The notes under the pieces are model-generated. The model did no database searches. It saw nothing but the letters and a program-made list of their open reading frames with translations, and was not told the origin of the DNA. The position numbers were made by a program, and so were the translations under genes. From Rhizomys pruinosus (lineage: Eukaryota > Chordata > Mammalia > Rodentia > Spalacidae): DNA of 64,000 nt. Positions 55,401-64,000 of the stretch are shown here, piece by piece; the stretch's first letter is position 1, and each line of letters starts with the position of its first letter. The stretch lies in the NCBI GenBank assembly GCA_009823505.1, contig VZQC01010550.1, positions 3,629,581 through 3,693,580 on the forward strand, in the 5' to 3' direction.

Positions 55401-56368
55401 TTTTTTCTAAAATCCTAGGATCTCACTTAAGAGCCACATCAAGCTGTATAATCTATTTTTCTTTCTGAAAAACAGAGTAACATTTTTCTGTTTATAGATA
55501 CTTCTTTCCTGAACCCAGCAGGACCTTAAAACTTTCTTTTAACATTTAAAAAAATTTATATAGGACTTTTGCTTTCAAGTTCTTATACTTGTAGGGTATA
55601 ATTCATTTAAATCAAGAGAAATACTTGCTATATTTAATCACCTCTCTGGATTTCATTTCCCTTAATGAGTTACTTCTAGTTTGCCTTAAACCCAAAGCTA
55701 ACCTTTCATTTCATGCTATAGATTGAGCCCAGGTCCTTGTGCATGCTTCTACTGCTAAGCCACATCTCCAGCACAAAGGCTGACCTTTTATGAAATTGCT
55801 CAGTCAGAAGTAATTCTCAGCAGGCTATTCCCCCCCCATTATTTACTCAGTGCTAAAAATGTACTCCAAAATGTTTACCAAACACTATTTATCAGATAAC
55901 TACTTTGCTTATGATATGATCTCTGCTGCTATAAGAAACTTAACGGTTAAAAACGTCAAGTGACCAGAAGAAAGGTGACTTTTAAGAGCCATAACAAAAG
56001 GCACCATGAATGCCCTGCTTAAGTTGTAGAATACAGTGCACCTAAAAACATAAACCCTGAAACCAGACAGTCAAGGATTTAAATCCTTGTTTCAATTTTC
56101 AATTTCCTGATCTATAAAGCTAGGATTTTAAAAAGCAAAGAACTATTCAAAAAAGTAAACCAGAAAACACAACAGACTTAGCTATATTTAATATTATCCT
56201 GAAGGTCATAATAAGCACAGATATAGTCAACCAAACGTACGTTTTTAGAAAGAATTATGCTGTGCATCCAATAGCAAGAATAGAACAAAGAGTGAGACTG
56301 TAGTCCAGAAAATTAGTTAAAAGGCTGTTATAGGAATCAATGGTTCAGATGTAATCAAAGTAATTTCT
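55401..56368. other. Non-coding DNA, nothing recognised
   Basis: About 1 kb of AT-rich sequence; a B2-like scrap (gctaagccacatctccagca) lies near 55755. Confidence 0.4.
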
Positions 56369-56369
56369 A

Positions 56370-56505
56370 GCCAGGCATAGTGGTGCACACCTTTAATCCC
56401 AGCAGAAACAGGCGGATCTCAGTGAATTCAAGGCCGGCCTGGTCTACACAGCAAGTTCCAGGCCAGCTGGGGCTACAGGGAGACCCTGTCTCAAAAAAGA
56501 CAAAA
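56370..56505 (+). mobile_element. B1 SINE, internally deleted
   Basis: Lacks the cttgggaggcagagg block. Confidence 0.85.
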
Positions 56506-56506
56506 C

Positions 56507-56726
56507 AGGGCTGGAGAGATGGCCTAGCGGTTAGGAGCGCCTACTGCTCTTGCAGAGGACCTGGGTTCGATCCCCAGCACCCACATCGTGGCTGAGAACT
56601 GTCTTTAACTCCAGGTCCAGGGGAATCTGACACCCTCTTCTGACCTCTGCGGCACTGCATGACACGGGTGCACAAACCTACATACAGACAGTACATTCAT
56701 ACACATAAAAAAATAAATAAAATTTA
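56507..56726 (+). mobile_element. B2-type SINE
   Basis: Full length, in the B1 tail. Confidence 0.9.
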
Positions 56727-56741
56727 AGAGGTGGATAAATT

Positions 56742-56980
56742 AGGGGCTGGAGAGATGGCCTAGCGGTTAGGAGCGCCGACGCTCTTGCAGAGGACCCGGG
56801 TTTGATCCCCAGCACCCACATGGCGGCCGAGAGCCGTCTGAAACTCCAGTTCCAGGGGAATCCAACACCCTCTTCTGACCTCCGCGGCATTGCACAACAC
56901 GGGTGCACAAACTTGCATGCAGACAGTACATTCATACACATACAGAAATAAATAAAATTAATAAAAAAAATTTAAAAAAG
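56742..56980 (+). mobile_element. B2-type SINE
   Basis: Flanked by a 16-base target duplication agaggtggataaatta (about 56726 and 56979). Confidence 0.95.
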
Positions 56981-57358
56981 AGGTGGATAAATTAAAAAAA
57001 AAAAAAAGACAAAATAACAATGACAACAACAACCACAACCCCAAAACAAAACCCCTGCAAAGAAGTTTCTACTGAAGTCTTTTTTTTCCTCTCATGTGTG
57101 TGTGCATGTGCAGGAACTGAACTCAGGATCTTGATGTTGCTGAGGGCAGCAGTCTCCTTGCCTCTTAATTCTGAGTGCATAGAGACAACTGGACATTTGG
57201 TGCCATCATCCTGAGTCTAACTAGATACAAGATACACAGTAAATACTACAACTTTTGCACCATTTGTACAAATGTCAACAAAGTAAAAGAAGCATATAAT
57301 ATAGTTAATACTATTATGTGAAAGGTTTTACCTCAAGGTCAAATTGGAATATACTTTT

Positions 57359-57420
57359 TTTTTTTTGGTATTTTTGAGACAGGGTCTCCCTTTAGTCCCA
57401 GCTGGCCTGGAACTCACTCT
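57359..57420 (-). mobile_element. B1 SINE, 3' half (split by LTR element)
   Basis: Minus-strand B1 3' half up to ggaactcactct. The other half resumes at 59070. The B1's own target duplication ggaatatactttt lies at about 57346 and 59159. Confidence 0.95.
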
Positions 57421-59063
57421 TGTTACACCAACTCCAGTGTCGCTTGTGTATGAGCTGTGACGAAAGTTATATTTGAGGCAGGCGGGGGAGCAAAGTCCTT
57501 CGGGGCCTGACCCCCTGGAGGTCCCTGACAAAGTGCTCGGCCTTGACCATTTTTTGATATGTTTTTAAGATGTCACACTTTTTTGGTGTTGGGCTTGGCA
57601 TGTTGTTTTTTTTAGTTACAATATACTTTTTAAATACAACAAAGTTTTTTTTAAGTTTAATTAAATGTTTTTTATAGACAAAGGACAGAGTTACCTAGAT
57701 GTTTTGGGAGTTGACAATAATAGTCAAATACCTCCCCCAGTTTTTGGCCATTTTTGGAGTAGGAACTTTTTGTAAATTTTAGTTAAATTAAATATAAAAA
57801 TATTTTTAAGTACGACCCTCCTTTCTTAAAAGTTTTTACAAAAATTTATTAAAAAAACAACATTACATTGGGTGATATCATAGACCAATCACAAAATAAT
57901 AAATTGTTTAAAAAAAGTTCAAAATAAGATAATCAGGTAAAAATGATGTTTTATATCATGACTGTTACTGAGTAAAATGGGAATTCCAGTGACAGTTGTG
58001 TATAACGGGAGACATTATTTAATTAAAGGCAGATGGTGGACTCCTCCTTTTAAAAAAAATAACATGCAAAGGGTCCCTGATTCTCCCCCTCCTTTCACAG
58101 GAACATATAATAAATGGAAAGATAAATGGGTTAATATAGATGGGTAGTGGGTCTTTTACTATACTTTAAACTTCATACAAAAATTGCTAAAAACTAGGCC
58201 TCCTTGGCGCTTGTTAACCCCACAACAAAAACAAACTATTATTAATTAAATATACAATAGTAAATGGTGGCATTGCACACACTGTACCAAAACAAGACAT
58301 GTTAAAAAATTGACTCCGGGTGCATTACAATTGGCCTGAGCATTTCCCTGGGAGACAAAAAAAGAAAACTTTAAGATCACAAAGTAAAGGTTATTTTAGT
58401 TATAAAGTAATAATAAAAAAAAAAGCCACAATCTCTCAGTTCAAAAAAGGTTTTTTCCAGACTTGTGCCTGCGGTTTTGTGACCATTGTCTAAACTCAAA
58501 CATGTATTATGCTATAATCTGCCAACCATGACCCATGACTATGTACTTTGGTTAATGTATAAAAATTAAATTGTTAGGGGCTGGAGAGATGGCCTAGCGG
58601 TTAAGAGCGCCAACCGCTCTTGCAGAGGACCCGGGTTCGATCCCCAGCACCCACATGGCGGCCGAGAGCCGTCTGAAACTCCAATTCCAGGAGAGCTCCA
58701 GTTCCAGGGGAGTCCGACACCCTCTTCTGACCTCCGCGGCGTTGCACGTCACGGGTGCACAGACTTGCATGCAGACAATACATTCATACACATATGGAAA
58801 TAAATTTTAAAAAATTAAAACAAAAAATTAAAAAAAAAATTAAATTGTTAGTAACCTGTCCAGTAGTTCTGGAAAGTTTGCCAACTTTCCTTGCTGTTTC
58901 TTCTTAAATTTACTATAAAATCATTGCCTTGAGCTCAATAAAATCACTACAAATCCAGGAAAACTTCTCTTAGTTTTTCTTCTGTAAGCCGTTCACCGAC
59001 CCTGTGTTTTCCTGCCAAGAGGACCCTGGATACCCACGACCCCCAGAGGGCCAGTCGGTAACA
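57421..59063 (+). mobile_element. LTR retroelement (solo LTR or short ERV2-type element)
   Basis: Begins TGTTACACC and ends GGTAACA, so the termini are TG...CA with matching inverted hexamers. It is flanked by the perfect six-base target duplication CACTCT (57415-57420 and 59064-59069), the size typical of ERV-K/ERV2 elements. It interrupts a B1 whose halves rejoin exactly. A TATA-like tataaaa (58914) and AATAAA (58937) lie near the right end. Removing the nested B2 and one repeat leaves about 1.37 kb. I see no direct repeat between the ends, so a solo LTR is favoured; no coding capacity is evident. Confidence 0.8.
58577..58834 (+). mobile_element. B2-type SINE, duplication subfamily, nested in LTR element
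   Basis: Internal duplication present; 17-base target duplication aaaaattaaattgttag at 58561-58577 and 58835-58851. It is younger than the LTR element. Confidence 0.95.
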
Positions 59064-59158
59064 CACTCTGTAGACCAGGCTGGCCTTGAACTCACAGAGA
59101 TCCGCCTGCCTCTGCCTCCTGAGTGCTGGGATTAAAGGCATGCACCACCATGCCCGGC
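59064..59158 (-). mobile_element. B1 SINE, 5' half (split by LTR element)
   Basis: Begins with the second CACTCT and continues gtagaccaggctggcc to the B1 5' end. Confidence 0.95.
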
Positions 59159-59276
59159 TGGAATATACTTTTACAACAATGGTTTAATGTACAGTTGACC
59201 TCTCTGTACGACTCCATGTGTGTTGTGAGAGAAAGTGAGAGAGTATGTGTGCAGCCTGATGCACCTTTTTTAAGCA

Positions 59277-59502
59277 TTTTCTTATTTATTAATTTATTTA
59301 TTTATTTATTTATTTATTTTCTATGTGTATGAATGTACTGTCTGCATGTAGGTTTGTGCACCCGTGTCGTGCAATGCAGCAGAGGTCAGAAGAGGGTGTC
59401 GGGAGTCCCCTGGAACTGGAGTTACAGACGGTTCTCAGCCGCCACGTGGGTGCTGGGGATCAAACCCAGGGCGCTCTTAACCGCTAGGCTATCTCTCCAG
59501 CC
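59277..59502 (-). mobile_element. B2-type SINE
   Basis: Minus strand with a (TTTA)n tail complement; target duplication ctgatgcaccttttt at about 59257 and 59503. Confidence 0.95.
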
Positions 59503-59519
59503 CCTGATGCACCTTTTTA

Positions 59520-60120
59520 AGTTCTTAGCATCAGTGAGTGAGATGTTAGAGATTTTATTGAAAAGCTGCTGTTCGTGATTTGTGTGTATAGTAAGCTGAC
59601 TGTAGTATTTTACTACAGTGTTTTAAAACAGAAAAAAACCTGTAATTTACATCCCCTTTCAACTCTATTGTTATTTAATTGCCACAGATTTGTGTTTTAT
59701 AATACAAACTAATTCAGATGAAAAAAAAACATTGTCTTAAATCTACTAACAAGTCTCTTAAGAATCAAAAGATGGGTAGAAACTAATCCTAAATTCAGTA
59801 ATACAGCATCTTAAACTAGCCTCTAAGAATTAAGCTACCTGTAAAGTAATTTGTTTCCAAAGGAGAAAAATAGAAACGATGAAGCCCAAAGCATATAGTA
59901 AAAAGATTAACCTTATCCAAAGAAGTTTGGCCATTACTAATACTAATCTTTCTGGAAGGTAAACTCTGAGCCTTTGGAATGTCCTGCCCTTTTTTTTTTT
60001 TTTAAAAGCTAGGAGACTTAAGTCTATGCAAGATAGTCATAACAATAAAATTTATGGTGGGAACTTAGGTCATGCAGCATCTGACTGATTTGTGGCAAGG
60101 ATGACAATTAAGATCATCAC
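59520..60120. other. Non-coding DNA, nothing recognised
   Basis: AT-rich, unique-looking. Confidence 0.4.
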
Positions 60121-60122
60121 AA

Positions 60123-60252
60123 AGCCGGGTGTGGTGACACATACCTGTAATCCCTGCACTTGGGAGGCAGAGGCAGATGGACCTCTGTGAGTTCAAAGCC
60201 AGCCTGGTCTACATAGTGAGGGGCTACAGGGAGACCCTATCTAAAAAAAGAC
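60123..60252 (+). mobile_element. B1 SINE
   Basis: Plus strand with a short 3' deletion. Confidence 0.85.
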
Positions 60253-60785
60253 CAAACAGATCAATCACATAGGAGGTTGGCCATACTTGTGACTAATCCT
60301 CCAATAAAAATATTGTAGACTAAAGCTCAGATGGGTACTGTTCGCTGGCAATCCCGTTTTCCAATATTGGGAGAAGCAATCACTAACTGCCCTACAAATT
60401 CCATAATAAGAGGACCACTGGCATTCTCGAGCCTGGAGGTCTCCCAGACCCTGGCTGGCCCAAACACCTTTTCCACTGCTGGCTGGTTTTTTACTCTATA
60501 TCTTTCTAATATAATAAAGCACACCATGAATTTAACTGCTTTCTTGAGAGCTCTGAGTGTTTTTAGAAAATTACTAAATGGTCTTGGGTGCCTCCCAAAC
60601 AAGGTTAGACACAAACCCGTTAGTATATAAAAGCCAATTAATCACCTACAGGCTTGTATATACTAGGCAAGTTTTACCCAGGACCAAAAGTTAATATGTA
60701 CCTACATTCGCACATGAATACACACATCCAGACGATGATGATCTTAAGCTCTTTCTTTAAGCAGATTACTTTACAGCAAGGTTCC
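60253..60785. other. Non-coding DNA, possible LTR remnant
   Basis: An aataaagc motif at 60515 follows a pyrimidine-rich stretch, reminiscent of an LTR R region, but no ends are visible. Confidence 0.25.
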
Positions 60786-60788
60786 TCA

Positions 60789-60930
60789 ATCTCAGCAACA
60801 CCTTTCATCCTAGTACTCTGGAGGCAGAGGCAGGCGGATCTTTGTGAGTTCAAGGCCAGCCCTGGTCTACAGAGTGAGTTCCAGGCCAGCTAGGGCTACA
60901 GGAAGACCCTGTCTCAAAAAGACAAAGAAA
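60789..60930 (+). mobile_element. B1 SINE
   Basis: Plus strand; the first 20 bases are replaced by acacctttcatcctagtact. Confidence 0.85.
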
Positions 60931-61059
60931 AAAAAAATTTAGATCCTCCCTACCATCCCCTCTCTGTGTATGTAGCATGTGTGTGCAGATGCACTTGTCC
61001 ATGTGGCCACACATGGAGGCCAGAAACTGACATTGAAATGTCTTTCTTAATTACTTTCC

Positions 61060-61218
61060 ACCTTTTTTTTTTTTGTATTTTTGAGACAGGGTCTCCCTTT
61101 TAGTCCCAGCTGTCCTGGAGCTCACTCTGTAGACCAGGCTGGCCTTGAACTCACAGAGATCCACCCATCTCTACCTCCTGAGTACTGGGATTAAAGGCAC
61201 GCGCCACCACGCCCAGCT
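61060..61218 (-). mobile_element. B1 SINE
   Basis: Full minus-strand B1; ttccacctt flanks it on both sides. Confidence 0.9.
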
Positions 61219-61242
61219 TCCACCTTATTTTTTAAAAGATTT

Positions 61243-61300
61243 AAGAGAGGGAGAGAGGGAGAGAGGGAGAGAGAGAATGAGAATGAGAATGAGAATGCGC
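61243..61300. repeat. (GAGAGG)n and (GAATGA)n simple repeats
   Basis: Two adjoining purine-rich short tandem repeats. Confidence 0.9.
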
Positions 61301-62015
61301 CCACCCGTGGAGACCATGAGATGGCTTCAGATTCCTCGGAAAACTCTAGTTCTTTCTCAACATACCCTGAACCACCCCTATATCATTTCAGGTGCCAATA
61401 AATATAATTGTTTCTGGAACTTTTTGTGACCATCTCAACAAACACAACCATCCAAGCCAACTTGTATTCATATAAGGTGAATTCTCACAGTAAGAACATG
61501 AAAGTATTTCCAACTTGGGGTGTCTTTCTAGCTTTGTCACTAAATATTTAAGGCTATGTGGAAAGTAATTAGGTCATCAAGGCTATTATTATCAATAACT
61601 TTACAAAGAATAGTTCTATCCGGACTCTGTAAGACAAGCAGGTTATGCTCAAGGAAATTCTGGAGACTTTTTAAAATTAATGTCACATAAGGAGGTAGAA
61701 GGATCACTTAATACTACAGGCATAACTAATTCTCCTGTGCTTTGCAATACAATGTTTATAGATTCTAACTCTGTGACAATCCCACACTTGGGCAAGTCTA
61801 TCAGTGCAGTACATTCAATAGCTCAAACCATCCTTAATACCTTTAAGTAATTTTAATTAAAGTATGTATATCTTACACATAATGCTTTTGTACATTAATA
61901 GACTACAGTGTAGTATAAGTATAAAACATGGATTGAGAAACCAACAAACTTGGTGGCCTCACCTTCTGCAGCTAGGAATTAAGACTTGAAGCCTGTGTTT
62001 TACTGCAGAGAGAGT
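61301..62015. other. Non-coding DNA, nothing recognised
   Basis: No repeat or exon recognised. Confidence 0.4.
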
Positions 62016-62019
62016 TCTG

Positions 62020-62560
62020 AGTGTCTAGTGGACTACTCAGCCTACAGGCTTGCCTCACTGGCACAGGTGGTTTACTGACAGGAGAAACTAAGGCTGTGAG
62101 CCCAGGAATGGCTCAACTTCCACAGCCTCCTCCCATCAGCAAGGTGGTTTATTGCTGGGCACTGAGACCTATAGGCAGTGTGATGGGATCCATCCAGTCT
62201 CCCCTTTCCAGAGAAGAACTCAGTATTGTTTTCCTTGTTCTCACATGCACTTGGGTTTGGATGTTTATCACCTATAGGTGCATAAACTAGGGGGCCACTG
62301 ACATGAGTGGAAACCTCATCTCACCCTACAGTTCTCAAAGCTCAATGGAGCCAGCACCAACTCCAGGTATACACAGAAGAGAATCATCTCAAGTGAATGC
62401 AGCCTTGGCCACCACCAACATGCCTTGGGATGAGTATGGAGGACCAGCACCAGCACCAAGCAGTATGCGCTACAGATTACTCACTGTCCTTCCTCCAGAT
62501 CTGACAGATTCCAAAAGTAGAGGATCTGGAAACAAACTTTCTCAAATTCCCTTTCTTTCC
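62020..62560 (+). mobile_element. Possible LINE-1/HAL1 5' region
   Basis: GC-richer block immediately upstream of recognisable ORF1 sequence and in the same orientation. Assignment rests on position and composition. Confidence 0.35.
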
Positions 62561-62656
62561 CTTTTTTTGAAAATTTGAGACAGAGTCTCCCCTCTAGTCC
62601 CACCTGGCCTAGAACTCTTAGGAATGAAAATCTCAATAAATCAAACAAAATACTTA

Positions 62657-62775
62657 CTGGAAGATGGGTGTGATGGCAAACACCTTTAACCCCAGCACTC
62701 AGGAGACAGAGGTAGGCTAGCCTAGACTACACAGGGAATACAGTGCTATATAGTGAGACTGCCTCAACCTCAAAG
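62657..62775 (+). mobile_element. B1 SINE, deleted
   Basis: gatgggtgtgatggcaaaca start with a large central deletion. A minus-strand B1 scrap lies at 62578-62618. Confidence 0.7.
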
Positions 62776-62789
62776 ACAACGACAATAAA

Positions 62790-63020
62790 TCCAAGTCATT
62801 GGAACAGATCACCAGTAGACTGGAGCAGGCAGAAGAAAGAATGGCAGGGATTGAAGACACATTTAACTTAATATACTCAGACAGCAATAAAAGGGAAAAA
62901 AATGTACCACAACTTTAAGCTCTCTGAGATATGATTAAGAGTCCAAAGTACAAATCTTTGGTATAGAAGAAAAAGCCAAAACACAGACTAAAATTACAGA
63001 AAGAAAACCTATTCAATGAA
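62790..63020 (+). mobile_element. LINE-1/HAL1 ORF1 relic, coiled-coil part
   Basis: ggagcaggcagaagaaagaa and gggattgaagacacatttaa match the ORF1 coiled-coil coding region; many lesions. Confidence 0.75.
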
Positions 63021-63035
63021 GTCATAAATTATAAA

Positions 63036-63135
63036 GCTAGGCATGATGGTGCATGTCTATATTCCCAGTGCTTGGGAGGCTGAGGCAAAAGGATCACCAC
63101 AGTGAGTCCAAGGCCAGCCACGTACTTACCCCAAA
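63036..63135 (+). mobile_element. Old B1-like element
   Basis: gctaggcatgatggtgcatg and tgcttgggaggctgaggcaa. Confidence 0.65.
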
Positions 63136-63139
63136 AAGG

Positions 63140-63290
63140 GAGAAGAGATTGGGCAAGGGAGATTATAGCAGAAAAATCTCTTAAAGTTAGGGAAAGACAT
63201 GGACATCCAAATACAGGAAGCATTTAGAGCCCCCGATAGATACGACCAGAAATAAACCTCTCCAGATCATGATGTAACTACAATGTCAAA
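63140..63290 (+). mobile_element. LINE-1/HAL1 ORF1 relic
   Basis: gacatccaaatacaggaagc continues ORF1 after the B1. Confidence 0.75.
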
Positions 63291-63294
63291 GGGG

Positions 63295-63530
63295 CTGGAG
63301 AGATAGCCTAGCAGTTAAGAGCACCAACTGCTCTTGCAGAGGACCCGGGTTTGATCCCCAGCACCCACATGGCGGTTAAGAACCGTCTGTAACTCCAATT
63401 CCAGGAGAACTCCAGTTCCAGGGGAATCCGAGATCATCTTCTGACCTCCGAGGCATTGCACGACACGGGTGCACAAACCTGCATGCAGACAGTACATTGA
63501 TACACATACAAAAATAAAATTTAAAAAAAA
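63295..63530 (+). mobile_element. B2-type SINE, duplication subfamily
   Basis: Internal duplication at 63391-63424; inserted within the ORF1 relic. Confidence 0.95.
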
Positions 63531-63620
63531 ATCAAAAGTACAGAAAAAGACACTTAAAGCTCTAAGACACAAGTTCCGAGTTGCTTTCTAAGATAAATTT
63601 ACCAAAATAACAAATCTCTC

Positions 63621-63866
63621 GGGGCTGGAGAGATGGCCTAGCGGTTAAGAGCGCCGACCGCTCTTACAGAGGACCCGGGTTCGATCCCCAGCACCCACAT
63701 GGCGGCCGAGAGCCGTCTGAGACTCCAATTCCAGGAGAACTCCAGTTCCAGGGGAATCCGAGACCCTCTTCTGACCTCCGCGGCATTGCACGACACGGGT
63801 GCACAAACCTGCATGCAGACAGTACATTGATACACATATCGAAATAAATAAAATAAAAAAAAAAAT
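63621..63866 (+). mobile_element. B2-type SINE, duplication subfamily
   Basis: Near-consensus; target duplication aaaataacaaatctctc at about 63604 and 63871. Confidence 0.97.
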
Positions 63867-63871
63867 TAACA

Positions 63872-63950
63872 AAATAACAAATCTCTCAGCAGAAACCCTA
63901 ACAGCTAGGAGGGCATGGACTAATATATACCTGAAAGAAAGTAACTGCCA
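63872..63950 (+). mobile_element. LINE-1/HAL1 ORF1 C-terminal relic
   Basis: cagaaaccctaacagctagg through gaaagtaactgccag encodes a decayed form of the ORF1 C-terminal motif. Confidence 0.8.
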
Positions 63951-64000
63951 GCCGGGCATGGTGGCGCACGCCTTTAATCCTAGCACTTGGGAGGCAGAGG
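63951..64000 (+). mobile_element. B1 SINE, cut by window end
   Basis: Young-type B1 5' end (gccgggcatggtggcgcacg). Confidence 0.9.

Noticed and set aside
1..64000. CRISPR array, operons, ribosomal RNA, phage or plasmid features
   Set aside because: No regularly spaced identical repeats with unique spacers, no dense coding, and the whole window carries rodent SINEs; short direct repeats found are target-site duplications.

Overview
The window is muroid rodent genomic DNA. B1 (7SL-derived) and B2/B3-type (tRNA-derived) SINEs, B4-like composites and decayed LINE-1 occur throughout, and no compact prokaryote-like gene runs are present. The species cannot be fixed from sequence alone. The dominant young B2-type subfamily carries an internal duplication that I do not associate with house mouse, so a non-Mus muroid is likely (inference).

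One host gene is recognisable. On the minus strand, 7205-7288 is an 84-base exon encoding 28 residues that match the start of the ankyrin-repeat region of ANKRD28, a PP6 phosphatase regulatory subunit. An upstream exon at 8416-8580 supplies an alternative N-terminus (39 codons from the ATG at 8532). Both exons are flanked by consensus splice sites and join in phase 0. A further donor-like site at 9937 may mark a 5' untranslated exon. The rest of the window would be intron or upstream flank of this gene.

Layout: 1-7200 is intron with SINEs. 7200-10050 holds the exons. 10-24.7 kb is intron with scattered SINEs, old rodent repeats and an assembly gap at 22211-22386. 24855-36290 and 36430-46870 are two arms of a roughly 11-kb inverted repeat folding at a (CTTT)n/(GAAA)n tract and one B1. 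46.9-64 kb is intron or flank with LINE-1 relics, dense SINEs and a nested LTR element (57421-59063).

The inverted repeat is the most striking structure and is probably an assembly artefact. Its left end falls exactly on a single N at 24854. A sampled unique block is base-for-base identical between the arms, whereas SINEs in the left arm are full of indels that the right arm lacks. That is what a folded long read, corrected only where short reads map uniquely, would look like. An Rpl31 pseudogene that differs between the arms, and a CpG-rich segment present only on the left, are the points that need explaining.

The most interesting biology that survives this caution is in the SINEs. A chimeric SINE recurs at four loci with the same junction between a truncated B2-like head and a B1 body. 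A young B2 subfamily carries a 17-base internal duplication at about ten loci. There are also well-preserved nested insertions with clear target-site duplications.
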